Positions 26,528 through 35,145 of a stretch of DNA of 37,740 nucleotides are shown in pieces (the first letter of the stretch is position 1; every line of letters starts with the position of its first letter). The notes below the pieces were generated by a model. The model did not search any database. It saw nothing but the letters and a program-made list of their open reading frames with translations, and was not told the origin of the DNA. Origin of the DNA: JALYUA01 sp038229875 (lineage in GTDB: Bacteria > Acidobacteriota > Thermoanaerobaculia > UBA5066 > Gp7-AA6); assembly GCA_038229875.1 (NCBI GenBank), contig JBBROA010000026.1, forward strand, positions 1 to 37,740, written 5' to 3'. A program made the translations under genes and the position numbers.

Positions 26528-28840
26528 ATGGCTCTTCTCCCGAAATCCGACGAGGTCCTCGGCGCCGCGTACGGTCCCCACTTGAACCGCATGGAGGGAT
26601 TGCGCCTCGACACCGGCGTCGAGCCCGACCGCGTCGTGGACACCCATTGCTGCTTTTGCGGCCAGCAGTGCGGCATACAGCTCAAGGTCAAGGACAATGC
26701 CGTCATCGGCTTCGAGCCGAGATACGACTTCCCCTTCAATCGCGGGATGCTGTGCCCCAAGGGCGTGAAGCGGTACCTCCAGGGTTCCCATCCCGACCGT
26801 CTGGTCACGGCTCTGCTGCGCGACCCCGAGTCCGCGAGCGGGTTCCGACCGCTTGGATATTCGGAGGCGATCGCGCGGACAGCCGCGGAGATCCAGCGCA
26901 TCCAGTCGACCTACGGACCCGACGCGATGGGGGTCTTGAGCGGCGCAAGTCTCACGACGGAGAAGTCGTACCTGATGGGGAAGTTCGCCCGGGTGTGCCT
27001 GAAGACCCGATACATCGACTACAACGGCCGCCTCTGCATGGTGAGCGCGGGCGCGGCGAACAAAAAAGCCTTCGGCATCGACCGCTGCGCCAATCCCTGG
27101 GATGACATCCTGAAAGCGGACGTCGTCCTGATCGCCGGCTCCAACACCGCGGAGTGCTCTCCGATCACCGTGAACTACGTCTGGCAGGCGCGCGAGAATG
27201 GGGGCAAGGTGATCGTGGTGGATCCAAGGATCACCCCCATCGCCCGGACCGCCGACGTGTTCCTGCCCGTGAAGCCGGGCCGCGACGTCATCCTGTTCAA
27301 CGGGATTCTGAACCTGATGGTCGAGAACGACTGGATCGATCACGACTTCATCGACAACCACACCGTCGGTTTCGAGGCCGTCGCCGAGCACGTTCGCCAG
27401 TGGACTCCGGCACGGACCGCCCAGGCGACCGGAGTCGCCGAGAAGTCGATCCGACAGGCGGCGGAGATCTGGGGCACCGCGAAAACGAGCTTTCTCATGC
27501 ACGCCCGCGGGATCGAGCATCACTCGCACGGCGTCGAGAACTGCCTCTCCACGATCAACATCGTGCTCGCCTCCGGCCGGATCGGGCGTCCCTACTGCGG
27601 ATACGGAACGGTCGTCGGGCAGGGGAACGGCCAGGGAGGGCGGGAGCACGGCCAGAAGGCGGACCAGCTTCCGGGGTGGCGGGACATTTCAAACCCGGAA
27701 CACCGGGCTTACATCGCGGGCGTCTGGGGGGTTTCTCCGGAAGAGATTCCGCAGGCGGGCGTCGACTGCTACGAAATGATGCGCAAGATCGACGCGGGAG
27801 AGATCAAGGGGCTGCTTTGCATCTGCTTCAACCCGAAGGTGTCCCTGCCGGACAACGCGTTCGTGACCCGCGCGCTCGAGAAGCTCGAGTTCTTCGTCTG
27901 CATAGACTTCTTCCTGAGCGAGACGGCGCAGCACGCCGACATCGTCCTGCCCGGCTCCCTGCACGAGGAGGATGAGGGCGTTGTCGCGCAGGTCGAGGGC
28001 CGCGTCATCAAGATCAACAAGGCGGTCGATCCGCCCGGCGAGGCGACGCAGGACTGGCGGATCATCCAGGACATCGCGGCCGCCCTCGATCGGCCCCACG
28101 GCTTCACCTTCGCGAGCCCGCGCGAAATCTTCGACGAGCTGCGTGTTGCCTCGAAGGGCGGCGTCGCGGACTACTACGGGATCACGTACGAAAAGATCGA
28201 AGCACAGAACGGCGTTTTCTGGCCGTGCCCCTCCGAAGAACATCCCGGCACGCCGCGCCTGTTCGAGCCCGGGTCGTGGAACCCCATCGCACGAGGCGCA
28301 GGACCCTTCTACTTCCCGGACGGAAAGGCGCGTTTCAACGTAGCCGCGTACCGGCCCCCGGCCGAAGACGTGGATGCGGAATACCCCGTCATCCTGACGA
28401 CCGGCCGGGTCGTGAGCCAGTTCCTTTCCGGAACTCAGACTCGCCGGATCGGGCCTCTTGTGGATCAGTATCCCGAGCCGCTGGTCGAGATGCACCCGAG
28501 GCTCGCCGCGCGGTACGGGATCGCCGACGGAGACTGGACGACCGTCGAATCGCGCCGCGGCACGCTCACCTTAAAGGCCCAGGTCGTCACGACGATCCGG
28601 CCCGACACGATCTTCATTCCGTACCACTGGCCGGGGCGTCAATCGGCTAACCAGCTCACGATCGCGGCTCAGGATCCGGTCTCGAAGATCCCCGAGTACA
28701 AGGTATGCGCCGTGCGGCTGCGCAAGGCCGAGACGAGGCCCGGCGGGCCGTCGCTCCTGCCCGTCTGGAAGGACGGCACGCTCCCGCGGACTGCCGGTCA
28801 CGCCGATCCGGCCCCCGCCCGCATCCAGAAGGAGAAGTGA
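26528..28840 (+). CDS. molybdopterin oxidoreductase, NarB/NasC-like (nitrate reductase candidate)
   Basis: This 770-residue catalytic subunit has an N-terminal [4Fe-4S] site (CCFCGQQCG, with the last ligand in MLCPKG), a Mo-ligand Cys in NGRLCMVSAGAANKKAFG, the MGD-binding segments IAGSNTAECSP and VVDPRITPIA, and GQGNGQGGREHGQKADQLPG, a signature of NarB/NasC-type nitrate reductases. There is no Tat signal, so it is cytoplasmic. Formate dehydrogenase and other bis-MGD enzymes share the fold. The Cys ligand and the GQGNGQGG motif make nitrate reductase the best guess, but substrate is not proven. Downstream 4Fe-4S, Rieske and membrane genes suggest a membrane-linked complex rather than a soluble ferredoxin-dependent enzyme. 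Confidence 0.88.
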   Translation: MALLPKSDEVLGAAYGPHLNRMEGLRLDTGVEPDRVVDTHCCFCGQQCGIQLKVKDNAVIGFEPRYDFPFNRGMLCPKGVKRYLQGSHPDRLVTALLRDPESASGFRPLGYSEAIARTAAEIQRIQSTYGPDAMGVLSGASLTTEKSYLMGKFARVCLKTRYIDYNGRLCMVSAGAANKKAFGIDRCANPWDDILKADVVLIAGSNTAECSPITVNYVWQARENGGKVIVVDPRITPIARTADVFLPVKPGRDVILFNGILNLMVENDWIDHDFIDNHTVGFEAVAEHVRQWTPARTAQATGVAEKSIRQAAEIWGTAKTSFLMHARGIEHHSHGVENCLSTINIVLASGRIGRPYCGYGTVVGQGNGQGGREHGQKADQLPGWRDISNPEHRAYIAGVWGVSPEEIPQAGVDCYEMMRKIDAGEIKGLLCICFNPKVSLPDNAFVTRALEKLEFFVCIDFFLSETAQHADIVLPGSLHEEDEGVVAQVEGRVIKINKAVDPPGEATQDWRIIQDIAAALDRPHGFTFASPREIFDELRVASKGGVADYYGITYEKIEAQNGVFWPCPSEEHPGTPRLFEPGSWNPIARGAGPFYFPDGKARFNVAAYRPPAEDVDAEYPVILTTGRVVSQFLSGTQTRRIGPLVDQYPEPLVEMHPRLAARYGIADGDWTTVESRRGTLTLKAQVVTTIRPDTIFIPYHWPGRQSANQLTIAAQDPVSKIPEYKVCAVRLRKAETRPGGPSLLPVWKDGTLPRTAGHADPAPARIQKEK

Positions 28841-28841
28841 C

Positions 28842-29474
28842 GTGTCGCACGCTGGCCTGATGGAGTTTTTCGTCGATCCGAACCGCTGCATCGGCTGTCA
28901 GTCGTGCGTCGCGGCTTGCAGCGAATGCGACACCCACCGGGGCTCTTCGATGATCCATCTCGAGTACGTCCGCCGGCCGATTTCGATCCAGACCGTGCCG
29001 GTCATCTGCATGCACTGCGACTCGCCGACGTGCGCCGAGGTCTGTCCGGCCGACGCGATCAAGCGCACGGAAGACGGGGTCGTGCAGACGGCGAGGAAAC
29101 CGCAATGCATCGCGTGCAACAACTGCGTGCTCGCGTGCCCGTTCGGGGTTCCGAAGATGCAGGTCGAGTACTCACTGATGATGAAGTGCGACATGTGCTA
29201 CGACCGGACGTCGGTCGGGTCAAAGCCCATGTGCGCCTCCGTCTGCCCGAGCGGCGCGCTGTTCTTCGGAACCCGGGAAGAGATCGAGCGGGAACGTCCG
29301 CGCTCTGTCCCGACGAACACGTTCCGGTTCGGATCCCAGATCATCACGACGAAGGTCCACATGATGGTGCCTCGGGAAAGCGCCCCCCAGCACATCGACG
29401 TGACGGCGGCGCTGCACCAGGAAGCCGTGGATCCTGCCGGGGTGCTCGACAACATCTTCGAAGGGATGGAATGA
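28842..29474 (+). CDS. 4Fe-4S electron-transfer subunit (NrfC/DmsB type)
   Basis: This 210-residue protein contains four cysteine clusters: CIGCQSCVAAC (about 16), CMHCDSPTCAEVC (about 57), CIACNNCVLAC (about 90), and CDMCYD with CASVC (about 115-133), the pattern of four [4Fe-4S] cubanes in DmsB/NrfC-like subunits. It lacks a signal peptide and is probably bound to the cytoplasmic molybdoenzyme. AAGGAG lies before the GTG start, one base after the molybdoenzyme stop. The C-terminal extension (about 150-210) is unassigned. It should carry electrons between the membrane subunits and the molybdenum site. Confidence 0.94.
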   Translation: MSHAGLMEFFVDPNRCIGCQSCVAACSECDTHRGSSMIHLEYVRRPISIQTVPVICMHCDSPTCAEVCPADAIKRTEDGVVQTARKPQCIACNNCVLACPFGVPKMQVEYSLMMKCDMCYDRTSVGSKPMCASVCPSGALFFGTREEIERERPRSVPTNTFRFGSQIITTKVHMMVPRESAPQHIDVTAALHQEAVDPAGVLDNIFEGME

Positions 29475-30016
29475 GCTCCCGCCCACCCGATCAGCTGTCG
29501 GTGCCGCCGGACGGGCGCCCGTACCACGACCAGCCGCAATGGCGGAACGACTTCCCGATCGACTGGCCTCAGGACGAGCTCGTCTCCCGTCGGGACTTCA
29601 CGAAGTTTCTCGTTCTGACGAGCTTCGCTTTCGTCGTCGGCCAGGCATGGATCGCGGCCCAGAACTTCCTTCGCCGCCGCCGGGGACGGCCGCCGGTTCG
29701 CCGGATTGCCGCGCTGAATGCCGTGCCGGTCGGCGGCGCGCTGACCTTCGCGTATCCGGAGCCGCACGACGCCTGCCTGCTCGTGCGCACCGCGGAGGAC
29801 CGCTTCGTCGCGTACAGTCAGAAATGCACGCATCTGAGCTGCGCGGTGACGCCCCGGCTGCAGGAGAATTGCCTCCACTGTCCGTGTCACAACGGGTTCT
29901 TCGACCTGGCGACCGGCACTCCTACGGCGGGGCCCCCGCGCCGCCCGCTCCCGCGGATCACGCTTCGAATCCAGGACGGCTCGCTTTACGCGACCGGCGT
30001 AGAGGTTCGCGCGTGA
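29471..30016 (+). CDS. Tat-exported membrane-anchored Rieske iron-sulfur protein
   Basis: This 181-residue protein has a Tat-type motif SRRDFTKF (about 39) leading into a membrane helix (LTSFAFVVGQAWIAA), and a Rieske domain with [2Fe-2S] ligands in CTHLSC (C119, H121) and CPCHNGF (C137, H140). The extra cysteines C124 and C139 fit the usual Rieske disulfide. It is coupled to the 4Fe-4S gene by ATGA. With the cytochrome b gene at the operon head, this gives a reduced bc1-like pair attached to a molybdoenzyme, an unusual electron path. The Rieske head would face the periplasm while the molybdenum subunit is cytoplasmic, so energy coupling is possible (inference). Confidence 0.93.
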   Translation: MSSRPPDQLSVPPDGRPYHDQPQWRNDFPIDWPQDELVSRRDFTKFLVLTSFAFVVGQAWIAAQNFLRRRRGRPPVRRIAALNAVPVGGALTFAYPEPHDACLLVRTAEDRFVAYSQKCTHLSCAVTPRLQENCLHCPCHNGFFDLATGTPTAGPPRRPLPRITLRIQDGSLYATGVEVRA

Positions 30017-30237
30017 AGAGGTCCTTTTCCCGGCAGCAGAAGCTCACGATTTTCAACGGCATCCTCGCGATCGTGGGAATCATCACGCTCCTCCAGCTCT
30101 GGTTGCTGAGCGCCACGATGAACGCCTTTCTCGGAGGCGACTCCGGGGTCATTCTCCCCGCGGGCCTCGCGAGCGTCGTCTGCCTCCTGCTGAATGTCGG
30201 GCTGCTCTGGAACCTCTATCGGCTGGAGCGGCCGTGA
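30013..30237 (+). CDS. small two-helix membrane protein (DUF6755-like)
   Basis: A 74-residue protein has a basic N-terminus (VKRSFSRQQKLTIFNG) and two membrane helices (ILAIVGIITLLQLWLLSATM and the segment around LPAGLASVVCLLLNVGLLW). It resembles the small membrane family labelled DUF6755, often found beside Rieske and molybdoenzyme genes; I am moderately sure of that label. It starts with GTG inside a GTGA overlap with the Rieske stop and ends in another GTGA overlap with the TDT gene. It is likely an assembly or structural subunit of the complex (inference). Confidence 0.75.
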   Translation: MKRSFSRQQKLTIFNGILAIVGIITLLQLWLLSATMNAFLGGDSGVILPAGLASVVCLLLNVGLLWNLYRLERP

Positions 30238-31274
30238 CCGGGCGGCGGATGGAGGCCATCCGCACCCTCCATCCCGCGTATTTTGCGCTCGTCATGGCGA
30301 CGGGCATCGTGTCGATCGCCGCGCACCTGATGCGAATGCCGGCCGTCGCGTTCGCGCTGCTGGCCGTCAACCTCGTCGCGTTCCCGGTGTTGTGGCTGCT
30401 GACTGCCATACGAGTGGCGCTTTATCCGAAGGATGTTCTGGCCGACCTCACCGACCACCAGCGGGGTGTCGGATTCTTCACGGCGATCGCGGCAACCAGC
30501 GTCCTCGGCTCGCAGATCATGATCCTGCTCGGAGCGTGGACGGTCGCGCTGGCGCTCTGGATGATGACGCTGCTTCTCTGGATCGTCCTCGTGTATGGCG
30601 TTTTCACCGCGCTGACGATCAAGCAATCCAAACCCACGCTCGACCAGGGCATCAGCGGCGGCTGGCTAGTTGCCGTGGTCGCCACGGAGTCCGTCTCGAC
30701 GCTCGGGTCCCTTCTGGCACCGGCGCTCGGCGCGGGCCGGGAGCCATTTCTTTTCGTGAGTCTCACCTTCTGGCTCGCCGGAGGGATGCTCTACATCTGG
30801 CTCATATCCCTGATTTTCTATCGCTACACGTTCTTTAAGTTTTCCCCCTCAGACCTGATGCCCCCCTACTGGATCAACATGGGGGCGATGGCCATCTCGA
30901 CTCTCGCGGGAACGCTGCTCCTGAGCAACGCGGGGGATTCCCCTCTCCTCGCGCGCATCGAGCCGTTCACGCTGGGAATGACTCTCCTCTTCTGGTCCAC
31001 GGCCACCTGGTGGATCCCGATGCTCCTGATTCTCGGATTCTGGCGCCACGTGACGAGAAAATTCCCGTTGACGTACAGCCCGCTCTACTGGGGTGCCGTC
31101 TTCCCGCTCGGGATGTACACCGTCTCCACCTACAGACTCGCGTCCGCCGCGCATATGCCTTTTCTGCTGACCATTCCCAGAGTGATCGTGTTCATCTCTC
31201 TTGCCGCGTGGGCTCTCACATTCCTCGGACTGGTTCGGACTCTCCTGCGGCGGCCAGCTCTTCAGGCGGCGTAG
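30234..31274 (+). CDS. TDT/SLAC1-family anion channel or transporter (TehA-like)
   Basis: This 346-residue protein has about ten membrane helices and begins with the TDT signature HPAYFALVMATGIVSIA. TehA/SLAC1-family proteins pass anions, including nitrate and chloride, or C4-dicarboxylates. It is the last cistron of the molybdoenzyme operon, coupled by GTGA, so carrying the enzyme's anionic substrate or product (nitrate or nitrite) is a reasonable inference. GTG 30234 is used because of the overlap; ATG 30249 is an alternative. A weak CCCTC...GAGGG hairpin (31289-31303) follows the stop. Confidence 0.9.
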   Translation: MTGRRMEAIRTLHPAYFALVMATGIVSIAAHLMRMPAVAFALLAVNLVAFPVLWLLTAIRVALYPKDVLADLTDHQRGVGFFTAIAATSVLGSQIMILLGAWTVALALWMMTLLLWIVLVYGVFTALTIKQSKPTLDQGISGGWLVAVVATESVSTLGSLLAPALGAGREPFLFVSLTFWLAGGMLYIWLISLIFYRYTFFKFSPSDLMPPYWINMGAMAISTLAGTLLLSNAGDSPLLARIEPFTLGMTLLFWSTATWWIPMLLILGFWRHVTRKFPLTYSPLYWGAVFPLGMYTVSTYRLASAAHMPFLLTIPRVIVFISLAAWALTFLGLVRTLLRRPALQAA

Positions 31275-31390
31275 ACATCCCGCCGCCGCCCTCTGCCGGA
31301 GGGAAGACTTCCCCGGTCGGCGAGGTTCCGCGTGGCGCTGAGAGACTCGTCGTCTCTACCGAAGCGCTGGTGTTGACAGAACAAAACCCC

Positions 31391-31939
31391 TCAACTGTCC
31401 GGGGTCTGCTCCCCCCGTTTCGGGATCGACGCCCCGACGGCGGTCCTCTGGCGCAGCATCAGGAGAGATCCGACCAGCGCCACGACCATGACGGTCAGGA
31501 GTCCGAGCTCGAACATCGCATGCCGGAAGACGTTTTCTTCCGTCGTCTTCTCGACCGTCGCCGCGAGCTGGGCGGTCACGATGAGGATTCTCCGTGTCAC
31601 CGCGATGAGCCCGACCACCAGGAACGGTTCCGGGACGAGCGCGTGCTCCTGAAACGACACCTTCACCGTGTAGAGAAGCTCGATGATCATCAGCACCAGA
31701 AGGATGCGGTCGAGCACCAGGACGATCTGGACCGGCGACGTTCCGGTCCTGAGAGTCTGCAGGAGCGCCTCCGCCCCGCCGATGAGAAGCGCGCCGGCGC
31801 TCACCGCGAGCAGGATCGCGAGGCCGACGTAGACAATGTCCTCGACCACGGTGAAGCCCTTCGCGATCCAGAGGCGCAGCTCCCCCGCCGGTTTCTCGAC
31901 ACGGGTCGTTCCGCTCTCCGGATCGCGCCGCGCGGTCAT
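31391..31939 (-). CDS. PsiE-family membrane protein
   Basis: This 182-residue protein has four membrane helices (about 34-56, 70-93, 104-118 and 142-160) with the PsiE-type core ELLYTVKVSFQEHALVPEPFLVVGLIAVTRRILI. PsiE is named for phosphate-starvation induction in E. coli; its molecular function is unknown. GGGAGAGAG lies before the ATG. It is a lone gene, convergent with the TDT transporter, and no Pho-box-like repeat was seen upstream. The N-terminus (about 1-30) is polar and not conserved in the family. Confidence 0.82.
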   Translation of the reverse strand: MTARRDPESGTTRVEKPAGELRLWIAKGFTVVEDIVYVGLAILLAVSAGALLIGGAEALLQTLRTGTSPVQIVLVLDRILLVLMIIELLYTVKVSFQEHALVPEPFLVVGLIAVTRRILIVTAQLAATVEKTTEENVFRHAMFELGLLTVMVVALVGSLLMLRQRTAVGASIPKRGEQTPDS

Positions 31940-32326
31940 GGTCTCTCTCCCTCGAATCGGTGAGCCATTCTACGCGCCGGCCGGACAGAAATTCGCGCTT
32001 GGGGGATGGGCACGGGTCTCCGCCGGTCCGTCGAACCTGTCGTGGGCTGCCTCGAGCCTGTGAAGGACGAGCGGTGGGCGGCTTAAGACCCGGCAATCCC
32101 ACCAACCCTTGCGCGTCTCGGCTGCCATGATCCCGAGGGGCTCCACGCGGGAGAGGGCCACGCGGTAGACGCGAGCAGTGGTCAGCGCGCGTCCGGCCGG
32201 ATTCGGGATCCCCGGCCGGCGGAATCCCTCGAAGCTACCGGTTGTCGTTCAAGTGAATGACGGACGGCGGCAGGGCCGCTCAAAACAAAACTCAACAGCC
32301 GGTATGCTTCGGTTGAGGGTCCTGAC
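31940..32326. other. 387-bp intergenic region between divergent genes
   Basis: No convincing gene is seen. A 63-codon minus-strand frame (31970-32161) has no ribosome site or domain. CCGGCCGG occurs twice (32193-32200 and 32212-32219), able to form a short hairpin. Near the right end TATGCT (32303-32308) could be a -10 element for the gene at 32327. No copy of the TGATGC palindrome is present. Confidence 0.5.
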
Positions 32327-32686
32327 GTGAGAACAGAGTACGAAATCAAGTCTCAGGTGACCGCCCTGCGGGAGCGGGTCAAGGAGCTCTCCGGTTTCTA
32401 CATCGGCGAGGGCGCCGCCATGCTCTACGTCCTCGAGTGGGTCCTCGGCAAGCGCGAGACGTCTCCTGCCGGAGAGCTCGGCAGCGCCGGGGGCGACTCC
32501 CAGCAGATCGCCGTCAACCTGACGAAGCTCGCCGAAAAAGCGGCGGAACAGTCGGCCGCCACGCAGAAGAAAGCCGCCACGAGAGCCGACGGCAGTCAAT
32601 CGGGCAGGACAACCGCAGAGAGAACCCCCGCAGCGAAAAAGCCGGCGGCGAAGGCTTCCGCAAAGAAGACGCGCGCGGGCCGCTAG
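32327..32686 (+). CDS. small protein with Lys/Ala-rich histone-H1-like tail
   Basis: This 119-residue protein has a structured front half (EYEIKSQVTALRERVKELSG, then FYIGEGAAMLYVLEWVLG) and a low-complexity basic tail from about residue 70, with repeats of AAKKPAAKASAKK type. Such tails bind nucleic acid in bacterial H1-like proteins, so a DNA- or RNA-binding role is possible (inference); I do not recognise the front half. It starts with GTG after GAGGGT at seven bases. It is a single gene, convergent with the NTF2-like gene. Confidence 0.75.
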   Translation: MRTEYEIKSQVTALRERVKELSGFYIGEGAAMLYVLEWVLGKRETSPAGELGSAGGDSQQIAVNLTKLAEKAAEQSAATQKKAATRADGSQSGRTTAERTPAAKKPAAKASAKKTRAGR

Positions 32687-32711
32687 AAGCTATTTTCCCC
32701 GGCGCCGCCGC

Positions 32712-33149
32712 CTACTTTGGCTCGGACGGCGGCGCGCACACGGGCGCGCCGGGTCCGTCGAAGATCACCCTCCAGGTTCCATCCCCCTGCTTCTGCCAAA
32801 CGGACGAGTAATCCCCCGTGTGCTTGCCCGCCGCGTCGAACACGGGACCCGTCGAGAGGCCGACGTCGCCGGCTCCGTTGACCACCACGCGCCCGGGCTG
32901 CCAGCGAAACGGCGCGGCGGGGCCGCGGAAGAACTGACTCCACGTTTCGACAACCTGCCCCTTCCCGGCCATCGTCTTCTTCGGGCTCAGGAAAGTCGCG
33001 TCGTCGGCGATGAATGAAAAGAACCGTGCCTGATCGCGGTCGGTAAACGCCTTCGCAAAGGCCGTCTCCGCCTCCTTCACCTGATCCACGGTGCTCGCGC
33101 CGGTCGAGGCGGCCGCCATCACGAGCAGCGCGATGCGGAAAAGTCCCAT
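32712..33149 (-). CDS. exported SnoaL/DUF4440-like (NTF2-fold) protein
   Basis: This 145-residue protein has a signal peptide (LFRIALLVMAAASTGAST) followed by an NTF2-like cone domain: VKEAETAFAKAFTDRDQARF, FIADDATFLSPKKTMAGKG and the closing YSSVWQKQGDGTWRVIFD. Members bind small molecules or are catalytic, but no active site can be assigned. AGGAGG lies before the ATG. It is transcribed away from the membrane gene cluster to its right with a 160-bp gap, so it is probably a single-gene unit. Confidence 0.87.
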   Translation of the reverse strand: MGLFRIALLVMAAASTGASTVDQVKEAETAFAKAFTDRDQARFFSFIADDATFLSPKKTMAGKGQVVETWSQFFRGPAAPFRWQPGRVVVNGAGDVGLSTGPVFDAAGKHTGDYSSVWQKQGDGTWRVIFDGPGAPVCAPPSEPK

Positions 33150-33313
33150 GAGACCTCCTCGCCGCGTGCAACACGGCTCCGGCGGAGCATAGTCGTGCCG
33201 TTCCCCGGCCGGGCGCCTCGCGCCCGCGCCGCCGCCCCTCCGGAAGCCTCTTCGAGGTCGATGGACGTGAGACGGGAGACGGGAGACGAAGCGTCTGTGC
33301 GAAGCCGCTTCGT

Positions 33314-34666
33314 CTAGGTGATTGCGCGCGGTTCCGCCGCGCCTCTCCCCTCCGCCGTCTTCGGCCAGGTCCCCGCGAGCGAAGCCAGCACCAGCACCTC
33401 TGCGAGAGCGAGCGGTGCGAGGACACGTTCGACCGACACCCACATCAGCCAGATGACGTGGTACGGGGTCACGAGATAGGCGTACAGAATCGCGAGGAGC
33501 TGAGCGAGCAGCACGGCGGTCACCGCCGCCGCGCGTGTCCACCTCGCGTCGCTGCGATGGAGCGCCGCGACGACGATCACGGCCGGCAGGCACAACAGGA
33601 AGGGACCGCTCACCGAGCGCCACGCCACCTGGCCCAGCAGCTCGAGCATCCCGGGCAACCGCGCAAGCGCCGGCCCCCAGGACGGCGGCGGAAGGAAGAC
33701 CGGCCCGGTGTCCTTCGGGAACCCGGCCAGGGCCGCGGCCGCCATCCAGGCCGCGCCGGGAGTGAGCGCTGCCAGGTGACCGCGCCAGCGCCGGGGCGCG
33801 GCGGTCCGGCGATGCAGCAGGAGATCCATGCCGAGCAGCAGAACGGCGAGGATGAGGCCTTCGTTCTTGAGCACGCCGCAGAGAGCGGCGGCGAGCCGGA
33901 GCTCGGTCGGGCGGGACCGGTCGTCCCCGCGCAGCAAAGCCGAAACCGTTACCAGGAGCGCCGCGGCGAGCGGGACTTCCGCGTGCCCCGCTTCGGTGGA
34001 GGCCCAGAGGCCCGGGGAAAGCGCGGCGACGGCGGCCCACAGCGTCGCTGGCAGGGGCGGCACCTCGAGCGCGGACAGAAGCTCGAAGACGCCGGTGAGC
34101 ACGATGAGCGCGGCGAGTGCCGGGACGATCGCGAGGAGCGTCTCGTCGAAGCGTCCGAATGCCATCGCGGCCGCGTCGTAGAGCAGCGGCAACCCCGGCG
34201 GATAGAAGCCGTGCCACGGCGTGCGATAGCGATCGAAGAGCGCGGCGATCCCGTCACCGGAGAGAAAGAGGTGGCGCGCGCGCAGCCCGTAGATCGTGCG
34301 GAAGTCGATCGTGTCGAGCGGACCCGCATACAGTTTTCGGATTTCCGCCAGGGCGCCGAGGCCGAGAATCGCTGCCGGCAGGAACGATCGAGCGGCGACG
34401 CCCGGGCGCTTCCGCTTTCCGCTGCGAGCCGGGCGCCGCAGCCACCGGATGAGAATGGCCGCGCCCGCCAGGACCCAGTACACGATGGTTCGCGCGGCCG
34501 GAGGCAGCAGGAGAAGCGCGAGCGCGGCGGTCATCTGACAGGCGACTCCCGCCAGCAGCGACGTCGAAAGGCGCGCGGCCGCGCCGCTTCGCAGGGCACG
34601 AAGCAGAAGGACGCCTGACGCCTCCGTCGTTGCCGCGAAGGCCAGCGTGAGGAGCAGTCCCGTCAG
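33314..34666 (-). CDS. polytopic membrane protein, GT-C glycosyltransferase-like
   Basis: About 450 residues carry at least ten hydrophobic helices. The loop DTIDFRTIYGLRARHLFLSG and the segment WHGFYPPGLPLLYDAAAMAFG resemble the acidic first loop and the YPPLLPLL-type motif of GT-C (ArnT/PMT-like) membrane glycosyltransferases. The start is unclear. The frame is open across the stop of the preceding gene, the first ATG is at 34534 after a helix that seems to belong to the protein, and a CTG at 34666 would make a CTGA overlap. I give 34666 as the likely coupled start. Third gene of a minus-strand cluster with 35145 and 35636. Confidence 0.72.
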   Translation of the reverse strand: MTGLLLTLAFAATTEASGVLLLRALRSGAAARLSTSLLAGVACQMTAALALLLLPPAARTIVYWVLAGAAILIRWLRRPARSGKRKRPGVAARSFLPAAILGLGALAEIRKLYAGPLDTIDFRTIYGLRARHLFLSGDGIAALFDRYRTPWHGFYPPGLPLLYDAAAMAFGRFDETLLAIVPALAALIVLTGVFELLSALEVPPLPATLWAAVAALSPGLWASTEAGHAEVPLAAALLVTVSALLRGDDRSRPTELRLAAALCGVLKNEGLILAVLLLGMDLLLHRRTAAPRRWRGHLAALTPGAAWMAAAALAGFPKDTGPVFLPPPSWGPALARLPGMLELLGQVAWRSVSGPFLLCLPAVIVVAALHRSDARWTRAAAVTAVLLAQLLAILYAYLVTPYHVIWLMWVSVERVLAPLALAEVLVLASLAGTWPKTAEGRGAAEPRAIT

Positions 34667-35145
34667 GGCAACCGCCGAAGATAGAGAGAGCCGGCGGCAT
34701 TTTCGAAGATCGGAACGAAGTCGGCGCTCCGGAGGGTCCCTCCGAGAAGCAGCAGATGCCGGGGCGCCGGGCGGTCCTCGGGAAGCGGAGGCTCGAAGGG
34801 TCCGCGGGCATACAGGATCCGGGGCGCGAGCGTGTAGCGTGCGAGCTCCTTCCACTCGTCCGCATCCGGTCGCGGCCGGCCCTCCGAAGCAAAGCGTCGG
34901 CTGTCGGGATCGAGATCCTCCGCGCGCACGCGGCTCGAGTACAGGACCGGGGCGTCGGGAGGAACCATCTCGGCGGCCTTCAACAGAAGTTCCCGGTAGG
35001 CCACCGGCAGAACACGGGGAGGACGTGCGCCTGCCGGCGACGTGAGCGCGGACGCCAGGGTGCGCAGGTCTCCCCGCGCCGCGAAGGACAGGAGAAACAC
35101 CGCGGCCAGGACCGTGGAGATGAACGTTCGGACGCGCGGGCTCAT
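34663..35145 (-). CDS. uncharacterised membrane-anchored or exported protein
   Basis: This 160-residue protein has an N-terminal hydrophobic stretch (TFISTVLAAVFLLSFAARG, about 8-26) and then a soluble domain with VLPVAYRELLLKAAEMVP, APVLYSSRV and PRHLLLLGGTLRSADFVPIF. I do not recognise the family. The pattern of a membrane anchor plus an extracytoplasmic domain fits an accessory of the neighbouring GT-C-like protein (inference). Its ATG overlaps the stop of the gene at 35142 (ATGA), and its TGA overlaps the presumed start of the GT-C-like gene, so the three are co-translated. Confidence 0.7.
   Translation of the reverse strand: MSPRVRTFISTVLAAVFLLSFAARGDLRTLASALTSPAGARPPRVLPVAYRELLLKAAEMVPPDAPVLYSSRVRAEDLDPDSRRFASEGRPRPDADEWKELARYTLAPRILYARGPFEPPLPEDRPAPRHLLLLGGTLRSADFVPIFENAAGSLYLRRLP

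Noticed and set aside
30325..30345. TGATGC half-site followed by GAAT-GCCGGC within the TDT gene
   Set aside because: Only one half-site is present and it lies inside coding sequence.
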